From NCBI GenBank assembly GCA_029008875.1, contig JAQXJP010000017.1, positions 47,800 through 111,799 on the forward strand: a DNA stretch of 64,000 nucleotides, written 5' to 3'. This document shows, piece after piece, positions 50,906 to 61,190 of this stretch. The translations under genes were made by a program, and so were the position numbers. Each line of letters starts with the position of its first letter. The stretch's first letter is position 1. The DNA comes from Lachnospiraceae bacterium (GTDB taxonomy: Bacteria > Bacillota > Clostridia > Lachnospirales > Lachnospiraceae). The notes under the pieces were generated by a model. It was not told the DNA's origin. It did not search any database and saw only the letters and a list, made by a program, of their open reading frames with translations.

Positions 50906-51835
50906 ATGAGAAAAAAGATGAAAAAAGAATTTGAAGATTATGAAAAATGTATATTGTGTCCCCGGAGATGTCAGGTGAACCGAAACGAGGGCAAGCGGGG
51001 TGTGTGCGGTGTGGATGCCACACTGAAAGTGGCCCGGGCGGGCCTCCATTTTTGGGAGGAGCCATGCATCTCCGGCAGCAACGGATCCGGTGCAGTCTTT
51101 TTCAGCGGCTGCAGCATGCACTGTGTATTTTGCCAAAACCATGAGATTGCGTCCGGGGAAGTGGGAAAGGAAATATCCGGGGAGCGGCTCAGGGATATCT
51201 TTTTGGAATTGCAGGATAAGAAGGCCAACAATATCAATCTGGTGACCGCCTCCCACTATCTTCCCCATGTGATCTGGGCGGTAGAGGCAGCGAGAAGGGA
51301 GGGGCTTACCATTCCCATTGTCTACAATACCGGAGGCTACGAGGAGGTGGAGATGCTCCGCCGCCTGGAGGGGATTGTGGACGTGTACCTTCCGGATTAC
51401 AAATACGGGAGTGAGGAAGCCGGCCGCAAGTGCGCGAAGGCTCCGGACTACCCACAGATTGCCATGGAGGCCCTGACGGAGATGGTGCGCCAACAGCCCA
51501 AAGCGGAATTCTATGAGCGGGACGGGCAGACATTGATGGGACGCGGAGTGATTTTGCGCCACCTTCTGCTGCCGGGGGAATTGTACGCTGCCCGGAAGCT
51601 GTTGCGGGAGGTGTATGAGCGGTTCGGAAATCGAATATACTATAGCATTATGAGCCAATACACACCGCTTCCGCAGGTGGCAAATGACAGCGCGCTCAAT
51701 CAGCGTGTCAGCGAGAGCGCATACGAGAATCTGGTGAACTATGCGACAGAGCTTGGAATCGAAAATGGTTTCATGCAGGATCGGGAAGTGGCCCGGGAGA
51801 GTTTCATCCCACATTTTGATTTGGAAGGGGTGTAG
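50906..51835 (+). CDS. Radical SAM protein, pyruvate formate-lyase activase-like
   Basis: About 309 residues. An N-terminal Cys cluster (CILCPRRCQVNRNEGKRGVCG) precedes the radical SAM motif in FFSGCSMHCVFCQNHEI (CxxxxCxFC spacing variant with MHCVFC) and NLVTASHYLPH. This matches the uncharacterised PflA-like subgroup (PflX/YgcE style) that may act as glycyl radical enzyme activase or modify proteins; no glycyl radical enzyme is adjacent. The start is uncertain: GTG 50882, ATG 50906 and ATG 50918 are in frame and none has a strong ribosome site. Confidence 0.78.
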   Translation: MRKKMKKEFEDYEKCILCPRRCQVNRNEGKRGVCGVDATLKVARAGLHFWEEPCISGSNGSGAVFFSGCSMHCVFCQNHEIASGEVGKEISGERLRDIFLELQDKKANNINLVTASHYLPHVIWAVEAARREGLTIPIVYNTGGYEEVEMLRRLEGIVDVYLPDYKYGSEEAGRKCAKAPDYPQIAMEALTEMVRQQPKAEFYERDGQTLMGRGVILRHLLLPGELYAARKLLREVYERFGNRIYYSIMSQYTPLPQVANDSALNQRVSESAYENLVNYATELGIENGFMQDREVARESFIPHFDLEGV

Positions 51836-51910
51836 GACACTAGAAATAGTGGTGGTTTTTTGAAATGAAATATAGTACCATAGTATTACATGAAAAGACA
51901 GGAGAAGGAT

Positions 51911-52204
51911 ATGGCAAGAGAGCATCATTTCGGCCAGATTTTAATCGAGTGCCCCAACACAATTTTTCAATTATATGTGGCAGATGAGGATGAACTGACC
52001 AAGATACAGATTTTTATGAATAATCTTCGCACGGTCCACAAGGTGGGACTGAAGGATATCTATACATGGTGCAACAGACACGGGATTGCTTACGATGTGC
52101 ATTTCAATTACCACAAGGATATTTCCCTGTGGGAAAATGTTACCTCCTATTGCAACTATTTTCACCAGAAGCGCAAATTCCGCCTGAATTACGGCACTGT
52201 ATAA
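51911..52204 (+). CDS. Small conserved hypothetical protein
   Basis: 97 residues, soluble, mixed alpha/beta by eye, with several aromatic residues and two Cys (IECPNTIFQLYVAD, YTWCNRHGIAYDVHFNYHKD). I do not recognise the family. ATG 51911 follows AGGAGAAGGAT; the ATG at 51890 has no site. It is followed directly by a terminator, so it is a single-gene unit. Confidence 0.55.
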   Translation: MAREHHFGQILIECPNTIFQLYVADEDELTKIQIFMNNLRTVHKVGLKDIYTWCNRHGIAYDVHFNYHKDISLWENVTSYCNYFHQKRKFRLNYGTV

Positions 52205-52216
52205 ATTGAAGAACAT

Positions 52217-52248
52217 GAGCCGCTGTTATGTGACAGCGGCTCTTTTTT
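52217..52248 (+). terminator. Rho-independent terminator
   Basis: GAGCCGCTGT (52217-52226) pairs with ACAGCGGCTC (52233-52242), followed by six T bases. Confidence 0.9.
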
Positions 52249-52257
52249 GGCTATAAT
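52230..52257 (+). promoter_or_regulatory. Promoter of the S66 peptidase gene, overlapping the terminator
   Basis: GTGACA (52230-52235) and TATAAT (52252-52257) with 16-bp spacing; the -35 lies inside the right part of the preceding terminator stem. The leader to ATG 52332 is about 70 bases. Confidence 0.5.
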
Positions 52258-52331
52258 GAAACTGATATTCCCCGAGGAGAAATCGGAGATAAGACAGAAG
52301 ATACGAGACATATATTTTAAGGAGAATATTT

Positions 52332-53387
52332 ATGAGATATCCGGAGTTTTTGAAAAAAGGCGGCACCATCGGTTATGTAGCGCCCTCCTTCGGCTGCGCA
52401 TCGGAGCCGTACTATTCTGCTTTTTTGAATGCCCTTCAGAAATTGGAGAAATTGGGCTACGGGGCCAAGCTGGGGCCCAACTGTTTCCTGGAAAAAGGAA
52501 TCGGAATCAGCAATGAGCCAAGGCTCTGCGGGGAGGAGTTGAACGAAGCGTACGCGGATGAGGACGTGGATGTCATTATCTCCTGCGGCGGCGGGGAGCT
52601 GATGTGCGAGGTGGTTCCGTATATCGATTTTGCGAAAATTGCCCGGGAAAAGCCCAAGTGGTACATGGGATTTTCCGACAATACCAATTTCACGTTCCTC
52701 TCCACCACCATCAGTGACACGGCGGCAATCTACGGGCCCTGTGCCTCCGCATTCGGCATGGAGCCGTGGCATGAGTCCATACAGGACGCGCTGGATGTGT
52801 TGACGGGAACTGCGGATGCGGTGCACGGATACGACAAGTGGGAGCGGGAATGGAAAAAGGACGAGGAGCATCCTCTGGAGCCGTACAATGTGACAGAGCC
52901 GGTGATACTCAAGGCTTTTTCCTGCGAAAACGGCAGGGCTGTCCCCATGGAAAACGGGGAGAGCGTGCAGGTTAGTGGAAGACTTGTGGGCGGCTGTATG
53001 GACTGTCTCGTCAACCTGCTGGGGACGAGATTCGACCACGTGAGAGAATTCAACAAGAGATATGAGGGGGAGGGCATCCTGTGGTTTTTGGAGGCCTGCG
53101 ATCTGAATATCATGTCCATCCGCCGGGCAATCTGGGCCATGAAAAATGCGGGATGGTTCGAGCATGTCAGCGGATTTTTGATTGGGCGTCCCCTCTGCTT
53201 TGGGGAGGAGGCCTTCGGAATTGACCAGTACCGCGCGGTGACGGATCTGCTGGCGGAGTACAATGTCCCCATTCTCATGGATCTGGATATCGGTCACCTC
53301 TCGCCCATGATGCCAATTATTTCCGGTTCCACGGCGGACGTGAGGCTGGAAAAGGGCGAAATTACCGTAAAATATACCTTCCGATAG
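52332..53387 (+). CDS. S66-family peptidase, LD-carboxypeptidase-like (MccF type)
   Basis: 351 residues. S66 serine peptidase marks: GGTIGYVAPSFG at the start, nucleophile Ser in WYMGFSDNTNFTF, catalytic Glu in LWFLEACD and His in DIGHLSPMMPI. Its length and the long middle insertion (about 150-210, with WEREWKKDEEHP) resemble the MccF-like branch, which cleaves microcin C-type conjugates, as well as LD-carboxypeptidases of peptidoglycan recycling. ATG 52332 has AAGGAG upstream. Confidence 0.82.
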   Translation: MRYPEFLKKGGTIGYVAPSFGCASEPYYSAFLNALQKLEKLGYGAKLGPNCFLEKGIGISNEPRLCGEELNEAYADEDVDVIISCGGGELMCEVVPYIDFAKIAREKPKWYMGFSDNTNFTFLSTTISDTAAIYGPCASAFGMEPWHESIQDALDVLTGTADAVHGYDKWEREWKKDEEHPLEPYNVTEPVILKAFSCENGRAVPMENGESVQVSGRLVGGCMDCLVNLLGTRFDHVREFNKRYEGEGILWFLEACDLNIMSIRRAIWAMKNAGWFEHVSGFLIGRPLCFGEEAFGIDQYRAVTDLLAEYNVPILMDLDIGHLSPMMPIISGSTADVRLEKGEITVKYTFR

Positions 53388-53411
53388 AGGGATTTTTTAC
53401 AGAATTTTCAT

Positions 53412-53440
53412 TTGACAAAGCGGGGGCGAAAGAGTAGTGT
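53412..53440 (+). promoter_or_regulatory. Promoter of the DUF1002 gene
   Basis: Perfect -35 TTGACA (53412-53417), 17-bp spacer, weak -10 TAGTGT (53435-53440) continuing AAT; 33 bases before ATG 53473. Confidence 0.55.
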
Positions 53441-53472
53441 AATCGGGGTATTAAGCAAGGAGGAAAAACAAG

Positions 53473-54528
53473 ATGAAAAAGATGAAACGCAGCATTTGTT
53501 TATTACTTACTTTCGCAATGCTTTTTTCCATGCAGAGTGTTGCATTCGCGGCAGAGGGTGACAACGGAGGAACCCTGACACAGAACACCGAGACAACACA
53601 GTCCACGGAGCAGACAAGCGAAGATACGCAGCAGAGCACGCAGCAGAGCACACAGCAGAGTACACAGCAGAGCACTCAGGCACCCGCCCAGAGCGAAGGC
53701 TCCGATGACCAGGTGGTAATCACCGAAAACGACAAGCCATACCTGGCGCTGGGAGCGGATTTGACCGCGGATCAGCAGCACACGGTTTTGGCACTCATGG
53801 GAATTGAGGCGGCGGACCTTGACAAGTATGATGTGGTTTATGTAAATAACAGCGAGGAGCACAAGTACCTGGATGATTATCTGGGTGCGGACAAGATCGG
53901 AACCAGATCCCTGTCTTCCGTAGTGATTGTGGAGACGGAGAAGGGAAGCGGAATCGACATCTCCACCTACAATATCAACTACTGCACCGTGGGTATGTAC
54001 AAGAATGCCCTTGCAACCGCGGGCGTGACGGATGCCAAGATCATTATCGCAGGACCTACGGGAATTTCCGGAACGGCTGCCCTTGTGGGAATTTTTAAGG
54101 CCTATGAGGAGATGACCGGCGAGGAGATCGACGAGAAGACCGTGGACGCGGCTCTGGATGAACTGGTAACCACCGGACAACTGGAGGAAGCGTTGAGCGG
54201 TGTGGATTCCGAGAACCTGGAAGCCATGATTGCAGAACTGAAGGCCATGATCGCAAACGGGGAGTTGGATACCGAGCAGCAGATCCGGGACAAGATTCAG
54301 GAGCTGGCCAAGGAGTATGAGATCAATTTGACGGATGAGGATATCCAGAAGCTTGTGGATCTGCTTCAGAAATTGAAGGGGCTGGATCTGGATTGGGATG
54401 CCATCGCCAATCAGGCATCTGCCTGGGCGGATAAGCTGGGAGAATTTGTGCAGTCCGAGGGATTCGGAGCGAAGGTTGTAGCATTTTTCCAGAAAGCCTG
54501 GGATTGGATTAAGTCTTTGTTCTCTTAA
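53473..54528 (+). CDS. Secreted DUF1002 protein
   Basis: 351 residues. Cleavable signal peptide (MKKMKRSICLLLTFAMLFSMQSVAFA), a Thr/Gln/Ser linker with (QQST)n repeats (53627-53686 in DNA) and the DUF1002 domain (about 88-285, YLALGADLTADQQHTVLALMGI, INYCTVGMYKNALATAGVTDAKIIIAGP). The end is an amphipathic aromatic helix (KAWDWIKSLFS), which may contact membranes. The family is common in Firmicutes and its function is unknown. AAGGAGG precedes the ATG. Confidence 0.85.
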   Translation: MKKMKRSICLLLTFAMLFSMQSVAFAAEGDNGGTLTQNTETTQSTEQTSEDTQQSTQQSTQQSTQQSTQAPAQSEGSDDQVVITENDKPYLALGADLTADQQHTVLALMGIEAADLDKYDVVYVNNSEEHKYLDDYLGADKIGTRSLSSVVIVETEKGSGIDISTYNINYCTVGMYKNALATAGVTDAKIIIAGPTGISGTAALVGIFKAYEEMTGEEIDEKTVDAALDELVTTGQLEEALSGVDSENLEAMIAELKAMIANGELDTEQQIRDKIQELAKEYEINLTDEDIQKLVDLLQKLKGLDLDWDAIANQASAWADKLGEFVQSEGFGAKVVAFFQKAWDWIKSLFS

Positions 54529-54574
54529 GACAAGGCGCGAAAAAACGAAAAAATAAGTATTTTTTGTAAAATGA

Positions 54575-54604
54575 TTGTAAAAAGCGAGTAAATGGGGCTA
54601 TAAT
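54575..54604 (+). promoter_or_regulatory. Promoter of the Na/Pi cotransporter gene
   Basis: TTGTAA (54575-54580) and TATAAT (54599-54604), 18-bp spacing, 50 bases before ATG 54655. The upstream part of the gap (54529-54574) is A/T-rich with no other feature I can name. Confidence 0.6.
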
Positions 54605-54654
54605 GTCAAATGTATGAGTTTGATTTGACAAAAGTGTAAGCGAAAGGACTATTT

Positions 54655-56454
54655 ATGAGTGGCATTACAATCATTTTGCAGTTATTGAGCGGTGTCGCCC
54701 TGTTTTTGTTCGGAATGTCCCAGATGGGAGACGGATTAAAAAAGGTAGCAGGTAACAAGTTAGAGGTATTTTTGTATAAGCTTACCAGCAGCCCCATCAA
54801 GGGAATTTTGCTGGGAACTGTGGTCACGGCAGTTATCCAGTCATCATCCGCAACCACCGTCATGGTGGTGGGCTTCGTGAACTCCGGCATGATGAAGGTT
54901 GCCCAGGCAATCGGTATCATCATGGGTGCCAACATCGGTACCAGTATCACCGGATGGATTTTGTGTTTATCCTACATCGAGGGATCAAGCGGTGTGGCAC
55001 AGTTGCTGTCCACAGCCACAATCTCGGCGGTGGTGGCCATCATCGGTATCATCCTCAAGATGTTTCTGAAAAAGCAGACCTCCAAAGATATCGGAGGAAT
55101 CATGCTTGGATTTGCAATTCTCATGGTGGGAATGCAGACCATGAGCGGAGCGGTGTCGCCCCTCCGCACCAACGAACATTTCACCAACATGTTCTCGGTA
55201 TTCACCAACCCCTTCATGGGAATTCTGGTGGGTATTGTGTTTACCGCAATCCTGCAGAGCGCATCGGCGTCCGTCGGTGTGTTGCAGGCGCTTTCCGTCA
55301 CCGGATCCATCACATTTGCCAACGCATTCCCGATTACCCTTGGTATCGGTGTAGGTGCGGCATGCCCGGTGCTTTTGTCAGCTATCGGCACCAACAAGAA
55401 TGGTAAGAGAACAGCATTGATCTATCTTCTGAACGATTTGCTGGGAATGGTAGTGTGGGGCGGAATCTTCTACCTGGTCAACCATTTTGTGAATTTCCAA
55501 TTTATGGACACGGTTATGAGCCCGGTGTTGATTGCCCTGTTGAACACGGTTTATCGAATGCTCACCGTACTGGTGCTGGCCCCCTTCATCAAGAAGATTG
55601 AAAAACTGGTATTTACGCTGATTAAGGATACGGCGGAGGATGTGGAGGAGCAGGCGGATTTCGATTTGCTGGAGGAGCGCTTCCTGGAATATCCGCCCCT
55701 TGCCATTGAGCAGAGCCACCTGGCTATGAACGGAATGGCGAAAAAGGCCCGCAAGAACATCTTGAGGGCGTTCAGCCTCCTGGATGACTACTCCGATGAG
55801 AAGTACGCCAAGGTGCAGGAGAAGGAACAGCTGATTGACAAATACGAGGATAAGCTGGGAACCTTCCTGATGCAGTTGACTGCCAAAGACCTCACGGTTG
55901 TGCAGACCCAGCAGGTGTCCAAATTTTTACATACCATCAGCGATTTTGAGCGTCTGGGCGACCACGCGGTCAACATTGCGGAGGTGGGCAATGAACTCCA
56001 GGAGAAAAAGCTTGCCTTTTCCGACGAGGCGCAGTATGAGCTCGAGGTGCTGGAGGCGGCAGTCCGGGAAATCGTGGACATGACCGTGGAGTGTTTCATG
56101 GAGGACGATTTGCGCAAGGCCACCAACGTGGAGCCGCTGCGTGAGTGGATCGGAATCCTGTGCAACGAATTGAAGCTCCGCCATGTGTCGCGGTTGAGCA
56201 ACGGCAAGTGCAAGATTCAGCAGGGCTTTGCCTTCAACGATCTGCTGACAAACTTCGAGCGAATCGCAGCTCACTGCTCCAACATCGCGGTTGCAATGAT
56301 TGAGTTGGAGAGCGACAACTTCGATACCCACGAGTATCTCAACAGCCTCCGGGAACTTCACAGCGGCGATTACGCAATGCTTTTGGAAGCTTACGAGCAG
56401 AAGTACGATATCAACGGGTACAAGAAAGCAAAGAAAAAAGAAAAAAGTAAATAA
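54655..56454 (+). CDS. Na+/phosphate cotransporter family protein with PhoU domain
   Basis: 599 residues. Eight to nine membrane helices carry two inverted QSSSATT-type motifs (VIQSSSATTVMVVGFVNSG and AILQSASASVGVLQAL) that bind Na+ and phosphate. The cytoplasmic C-terminal third (about 340-580) is a PhoU-like helical domain with FERLGDHAVNIAEV and FERIAAHCSNIAVAM. It provides low-affinity phosphate uptake alongside the pst system at 16073-20191. The ATG follows AAAGGACT. Confidence 0.9.
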   Translation: MSGITIILQLLSGVALFLFGMSQMGDGLKKVAGNKLEVFLYKLTSSPIKGILLGTVVTAVIQSSSATTVMVVGFVNSGMMKVAQAIGIIMGANIGTSITGWILCLSYIEGSSGVAQLLSTATISAVVAIIGIILKMFLKKQTSKDIGGIMLGFAILMVGMQTMSGAVSPLRTNEHFTNMFSVFTNPFMGILVGIVFTAILQSASASVGVLQALSVTGSITFANAFPITLGIGVGAACPVLLSAIGTNKNGKRTALIYLLNDLLGMVVWGGIFYLVNHFVNFQFMDTVMSPVLIALLNTVYRMLTVLVLAPFIKKIEKLVFTLIKDTAEDVEEQADFDLLEERFLEYPPLAIEQSHLAMNGMAKKARKNILRAFSLLDDYSDEKYAKVQEKEQLIDKYEDKLGTFLMQLTAKDLTVVQTQQVSKFLHTISDFERLGDHAVNIAEVGNELQEKKLAFSDEAQYELEVLEAAVREIVDMTVECFMEDDLRKATNVEPLREWIGILCNELKLRHVSRLSNGKCKIQQGFAFNDLLTNFERIAAHCSNIAVAMIELESDNFDTHEYLNSLRELHSGDYAMLLEAYEQKYDINGYKKAKKKEKSK

Positions 56455-56497
56455 TATACAATAATTAGGGATATATTTTAATAAGATCATTTGAGGA

Positions 56498-56540
56498 GTC
56501 TGTATGAAAACGGTGGAAAACTGTTTCATACGGACTTTTC
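56498..56540 (+). terminator. Rho-independent terminator after the Na/Pi cotransporter gene
   Basis: GTCTGTATGAAA (56498-56509) pairs with TTTCATACGGAC (56524-56535), one G-U, followed by TTTTCTGTTTT. Confidence 0.85.
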
Positions 56541-56659
56541 TGTTTTATTGACCGTTTTATTACCCATCAAATATGCGATAGTATGCCTAACAAAGAAATT
56601 GCAGTGGAGAAGATGCAATCGGAAAAAGCAGAGAGCAGGAAAGAAAAGGAGAATGGGTG

Positions 56660-56860
56660 ATGAGACATATGAATAAGAAAATGGAAATGATTTTGTTGGC
56701 GCTGCTGATGGCGGTGATTTGTGCAATCGGGTGCATCGGCTTTTTGAGCGCGTTTCGTTCCAACGGCTTGAACGGGATGTCAACGGTGGAGGTTATGAGC
56801 ATTTTGTTTGGACTTTCCGGTATTTTTTTCGGGGCAATTATGCTGATGCATTTGGATTGA
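56660..56860 (+). CDS. Small two-helix membrane protein
   Basis: 66 residues with two hydrophobic segments (about 10-30 and 44-63) joined by a short polar turn (RSNGLNGMST). AAAGGAG (56645-56651) is spaced 8 bases from ATG 56660; the GTG at 56657 is less well placed. Family not recognised. It precedes the SH3 membrane protein gene by 48 bases and may be co-transcribed. Confidence 0.6.
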   Translation: MRHMNKKMEMILLALLMAVICAIGCIGFLSAFRSNGLNGMSTVEVMSILFGLSGIFFGAIMLMHLD

Positions 56861-56908
56861 CGCAATATCCAAAGTTGTCTATAATAACAATGAAAAAACT
56901 GGAGAACT

Positions 56909-58723
56909 ATGCATAAATTTGGAAGGTTAAGTAGATTCATGAAGTATTACAGTAGTAAAAAACACGTTATTCTTGCGTTGCTTACAGCGCTTTTTGTAGG
57001 CATTCTTTTTTACAATTCGAAGGCACCTGTCTACGGGGACACCATGAAGAGTGGAGTGGTAAAATGCTCCTCCATCGATACGGTCAATACCCGCACGGAG
57101 CCGTCCATCAATTCCGAGATTATCAACAAACTGGCGAACGGCAAGACGGTCTTTATCCTGGAAGAGGTGGCGGGAAACGATAATCACACCTGGTACTATG
57201 TGTCCTACAATCTGGACGCCAACGGGGAATCCAAGACGGGATATATTCGGTCCGATTATGTGACGGTTGGGGACAATTCCCTTCAGACCCTCTCCATCAA
57301 CCCGGGCACATTGTCGCCGGAGTTTTCCTACGATACGACAAGATATACGGCGAGCGTGGATTATAATGTGACCAGTGTGGAGGTGTCCGCAATCCCCACC
57401 GATGAGAATTCGCAGGTTGTGGGAATCAGCGGGAATGAGAATCTGGCGGTTGGAGAGAATACCATTGAAGTGGATATTCAGGCTTCCAACGGAGTGATAG
57501 CTGCATACTATATCGATGTGACAAGACAGGAGGAAGCGGCGGAGGTTTCCGGCAGCGCTACCACATCTTCGGGAACCGGAATGAGTGCCGGGGAAATGTA
57601 CGAGCTGCAGGTCAATTATCAGAAACTTACCGAGGACTACGAAGCACTGCAGCAAACCCACAAGATTACAATCATTGTCATGGGTGCAGTGATACTGATT
57701 CTGGCGATTCTCCTGATTTTCATGTTCTTCCGAAGCGGGCGTATGGATGAAGAGTTCGACGAGGACGATGAATACGACGAAGATGAGCAGAACGAGGACG
57801 AGGCACTCGGGGCACTCGACGAACTCGATGAGGATGAGGAGCGCGAGGAGTTGGCAGAGCCGGAAGAAGAGGAAGAGCCGGAGGTCACAAGCCTTGAGCC
57901 CGACGATACCGGCAAACAGCCGCGGATTCATGTGGAGGTTATCGATATACACAGGGATACTCCCGCAGATATGAAATCCGCAATGGAGGAGCTCGCTGTC
58001 GAAGAGGCGGACTCTGTTGTGGAAGAGATAGCCGCCGCTGAGGCGAAGTCTGTTATGGAGGAAATGGTTGCCGCGAAGGCGGACTCTGTGATAGAGGAGA
58101 TAGCCGCTGCTGAGGCGAAGTCTGCTATGGAGGAAATCACCGCTGTGAAGACGACACCTGTCGTGGAGGAGAGAACGACTCCCGTGGTAGAGAGCACGCA
58201 TGAAGAATCCACGGAAGTGGAATTGTCACTGGAGGAGGCACTTCTTCGAAATGCCCTGGCAGAGGTGATGGCGGAGGATAAGCCCGAGGAAAAACCGGAA
58301 CAAGAACATCCGGAAGCGTACGAAGAAGAACTCTGGGAAGAGCCCGAGGAAGAGTATAAAGAAGAACTTCAGGAAGAGCCCGAAGAAGAGTATGAAGAGG
58401 AAGAACCCGAGGAAGAGTACGAGGAGGAAGCTCCGAAGAAGAAATCCTTCTGGGGTATGATCAAGAGTCTTTCCGACGTGTTCGAGGAGGAAGACCTGGA
58501 CGATTACGACGAGGTAAGGCACGTGGAACCGGAAGAGGATGCGGAGGAAGATTCGGACGAAGAGGTGGATGAGTCCGCGTTCGCAGATGAGTTTGAGGAC
58601 GAATTTGCACGGGGCCGTGCAAAGAAAGAAAAGAAGGCAGCCAAGAAAAGCAAAAAGGATAGCAAAAAGGGAAGCGTCACCACGGAAGAGGAGGACGATG
58701 ACTTAGAGTTCTTGGATCTGTAA
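56909..58723 (+). CDS. Membrane protein with SH3 and cadherin-like domains and a long acidic cytoplasmic tail
   Basis: 604 residues. A signal anchor (about 19-37), a bacterial SH3 domain (about 48-125, VNTRTEPSINSEIINKLANGKTVFI, GYIRSDYVTV), a cadherin-like beta-sandwich (about 128-208, LSINPGTLSPEFSYDTTRYTASVDYNVTSVEV) and a second membrane helix (about 251-272). The rest (~330 residues) is an extremely acidic tail with five 12-residue repeats of A-(D/K)-S-x-x-E-E type (57971-58150) and a Lys-rich end. The outside part may bind cell wall, and the tail may gather partners inside. Function unknown. Directly upstream of clpC. Confidence 0.75.
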   Translation: MHKFGRLSRFMKYYSSKKHVILALLTALFVGILFYNSKAPVYGDTMKSGVVKCSSIDTVNTRTEPSINSEIINKLANGKTVFILEEVAGNDNHTWYYVSYNLDANGESKTGYIRSDYVTVGDNSLQTLSINPGTLSPEFSYDTTRYTASVDYNVTSVEVSAIPTDENSQVVGISGNENLAVGENTIEVDIQASNGVIAAYYIDVTRQEEAAEVSGSATTSSGTGMSAGEMYELQVNYQKLTEDYEALQQTHKITIIVMGAVILILAILLIFMFFRSGRMDEEFDEDDEYDEDEQNEDEALGALDELDEDEEREELAEPEEEEEPEVTSLEPDDTGKQPRIHVEVIDIHRDTPADMKSAMEELAVEEADSVVEEIAAAEAKSVMEEMVAAKADSVIEEIAAAEAKSAMEEITAVKTTPVVEERTTPVVESTHEESTEVELSLEEALLRNALAEVMAEDKPEEKPEQEHPEAYEEELWEEPEEEYKEELQEEPEEEYEEEEPEEEYEEEAPKKKSFWGMIKSLSDVFEEEDLDDYDEVRHVEPEEDAEEDSDEEVDESAFADEFEDEFARGRAKKEKKAAKKSKKDSKKGSVTTEEEDDDLEFLDL

Positions 58724-58745
58724 TTCGGTAACGGAGGTATTCGTT

Positions 58746-61190
58746 TTGAAGGAATATACCGCAAATGCGAAAAAGGTATTGGATTTAGCAAAGAGACTGG
58801 CAAAGAGTATGCACTACAATTATGTGGGAACCGAGCATCTTCTGGCTGGTCTGGTGAAGGAAGAAAACGGTGTGGCCGCGGAGGTCCTTCACGCAAATGG
58901 GATAGAATTTGAAAAACTGCAGCAAATGATTGCAGAACTGATCTCTCCGGGGGACGGAGTGTTGGTGGAGGAGCGCGGCGGTTTTTCACCGAGGGCATTG
59001 GCAATTTTGGAAAATGCTTCCGGTGAGGCAGATCGTTTTTCCTCCGAGCAAATCGGAACGGAGCATCTGTTGATTGCATTGCTGAAGGAGGGGGATTGCG
59101 CAGCGTCCAGATTGTTGAATACATTGGGATGCAACGCCTCCAAAATCTATGTGGAAATTCTCGGCGCTATGGGGGAGAACCCTGCAAAATACAAGGATGA
59201 CCTGCAGCGGAGCAAGAGCGCAGCGGGAGGCGCATCATCCACCCCCACTCTGGACCAGTACTCCAGGGATTTGACCCAGATGGCCAGAAACGGGGAGTTG
59301 GACCCGGTAATCGGGAGAACGGAAGAGACCAACCGCATGATTCAGGTGCTCTGCCGCAGAGGCAAGAATAACCCGTGCCTGATTGGAGAGCCCGGAGTTG
59401 GAAAAACTGCCATTGTGGAGGGACTGGCTGCCAGCATTGTGGATCAGACTGTCCCGGAAATCGTTGCGGGGAAGAGACTGGTGTCCCTCGACATGTCCGG
59501 CCTGGTGGCAAAATCCAAATATCGCGGTGAGTTTGAAGAGAGAATTAAGAAGGTCATCAACGAGGTGATTGCCGCCGGCAATATCATCCTGTTTATCGAT
59601 GAACTTCACACCATCATCGGAGCCGGTGGAGCGGAGGGGGCGTTGGATGCCTCCAACATCTTAAAGCCGGCCCTTGCAAGGGGCGAGGTCCAGGTAATCG
59701 GAGCCACCACCATCGAGGAATACCGCAAATACATCGAGAAGGATGCAGCCCTTGAGCGAAGGTTCCAGCCCATTCAGGTGGAGGAGCCGTCACAGCAGGA
59801 TACGGTTGCAATCTTGAAGGGATTGCGCCCACTTTATGAGAAACATCATCAGGTGGACATCACGGACGAAGCCGTCGAGGCTGCGGTATCTTTGTCTTCC
59901 AGATATGTGAATGACCGTTTTCTCCCGGACAAGGCAATCGATTTGATGGATGAGGCGGCTGCCAAGAGCCGTCTGGGAATGATTGGGCAGAACAAGGAGA
60001 TAAGGCCAATCAAGATGGAGATTGCGGAAGTCGAGAGGGAATTGGAGGATGCCCTTGCGGAGGGCAGACTGGACGATGCCCGGGATGCCAAGGCCCGCAA
60101 GAGCGAATTGGAAAAGGAATGCGAGAAGCGGGAAAAATTCAATTCCCGTTCGCAGAAAAAGAAGCGCCCGGTGGTGGGCGAGGAGCAAATCGCGGATGTG
60201 GTTGCCGGATGGACCAAGATTCCCGTCAGCAAATTGACGGAAAGTGAAGCTTCCCGCTTGCAGAAATTGGAGGAGACACTCCACAAGAGAGTAATCGGAC
60301 AGGAGGAGGCGGTGACAGCTGTCTCCAAATCGGTCCGCAGGGGCCGCGCGGGAATTAAGGATCCCAAGAGGCCCATCGGGTCCTTCCTGTTTTTGGGACC
60401 CACGGGTGTGGGAAAGACGGAAGTGTCCAAGGCTTTGGCAGAGGCTGTCTTTGGAAAAGAGGATGCCATGATTCGCGTGGACATGTCGGAGTATATGGAG
60501 AAGCACAGCGTATCCAAGATGATCGGATCTCCTCCCGGATATGTGGGACATGAGGATGGTGGTCAGCTGAGTGAAAAAGTCAGACGCAATCCTTTTTCCG
60601 TTGTCCTGTTTGACGAAATTGAGAAGGCACATCCGGATGTGTTCAACATTTTGTTGCAGGTGCTGGATGAGGGCCACATTACCGATTCCCAGGGGCGCAA
60701 GGTTGACTTCAAGAATACCATCATTATCATGACCTCCAACGCGGGGGCACAGTCCATCATCGAGCCGAAGAAGCTGGGCTTTGGAACCGTGGAGGATGAG
60801 GAGCAGGATCATGAGAGAATGAAGAGCAGCGTTATGGAGGAAGTGAAGCGCCTTTTCAAGCCGGAGTTCCTCAATCGAATCGACGAAACCATTGTGTTCC
60901 GCGCTCTCAACAAGGAGGATATGAAGCAGATTGTCACCCTGCTGTGCAAGGAATTGCAGAAGAGATGTAAGGAGCAGATGAATCTGGACCTTGTGGTTCG
61001 CGACAGCGCCAAAAACTATATTGTAGAGAAAGCCTACGACCGAAAATACGGCGCAAGACCCATGAAGCGCAAGCTGCAGGATGAGGTGGAAGATCGTCTT
61101 GCGGAGGCTATTATTGCGGGAACTGTCAAAAACGGAGACAAGGTAATCGTCACCACAAAAAACAACCAAATTCTTGTTGAGAAAGCGTAA
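58746..61190 (+). CDS. clpC: ATP-dependent Clp protease ATPase subunit ClpC
   Basis: 814 residues from TTG 58746, which has GGAGG 8 bases upstream. N domain with two Clp repeats (1-145), AAA+ module 1 (Walker [22 protein letters not shown]), a middle domain (about 400-475), and AAA+ module 2 ([24 protein letters not shown]). A VGF/LGF-type ClpP-binding loop ([12 protein letters not shown]) is present. It unfolds proteins for ClpP. The usual ctsR-mcsA-mcsB genes are not upstream. Confidence 0.94.
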   Translation: MKEYTANAKKVLDLAKRLAKSMHYNYVGTEHLLAGLVKEENGVAAEVLHANGIEFEKLQQMIAELISPGDGVLVEERGGFSPRALAILENASGEADRFSSEQIGTEHLLIALLKEGDCAASRLLNTLGCNASKIYVEILGAMGENPAKYKDDLQRSKSAAGGASSTPTLDQYSRDLTQMARNGELDPVIGRTEETNRMIQVLCRRGKNNPCLIGEPGVGKTAIVEGLAASIVDQTVPEIVAGKRLVSLDMSGLVAKSKYRGEFEERIKKVINEVIAAGNIILFIDELHTIIGAGGAEGALDASNILKPALARGEVQVIGATTIEEYRKYIEKDAALERRFQPIQVEEPSQQDTVAILKGLRPLYEKHHQVDITDEAVEAAVSLSSRYVNDRFLPDKAIDLMDEAAAKSRLGMIGQNKEIRPIKMEIAEVERELEDALAEGRLDDARDAKARKSELEKECEKREKFNSRSQKKKRPVVGEEQIADVVAGWTKIPVSKLTESEASRLQKLEETLHKRVIGQEEAVTAVSKSVRRGRAGIKDPKRPIGSFLFLGPTGVGKTEVSKALAEAVFGKEDAMIRVDMSEYMEKHSVSKMIGSPPGYVGHEDGGQLSEKVRRNPFSVVLFDEIEKAHPDVFNILLQVLDEGHITDSQGRKVDFKNTIIIMTSNAGAQSIIEPKKLGFGTVEDEEQDHERMKSSVMEEVKRLFKPEFLNRIDETIVFRALNKEDMKQIVTLLCKELQKRCKEQMNLDLVVRDSAKNYIVEKAYDRKYGARPMKRKLQDEVEDRLAEAIIAGTVKNGDKVIVTTKNNQILVEKA

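Noticed and set aside
59790..61169. 459-codon minus-strand open frame inside clpC
   Set aside because: It is antisense to the second AAA+ module of ClpC and has no independent support.
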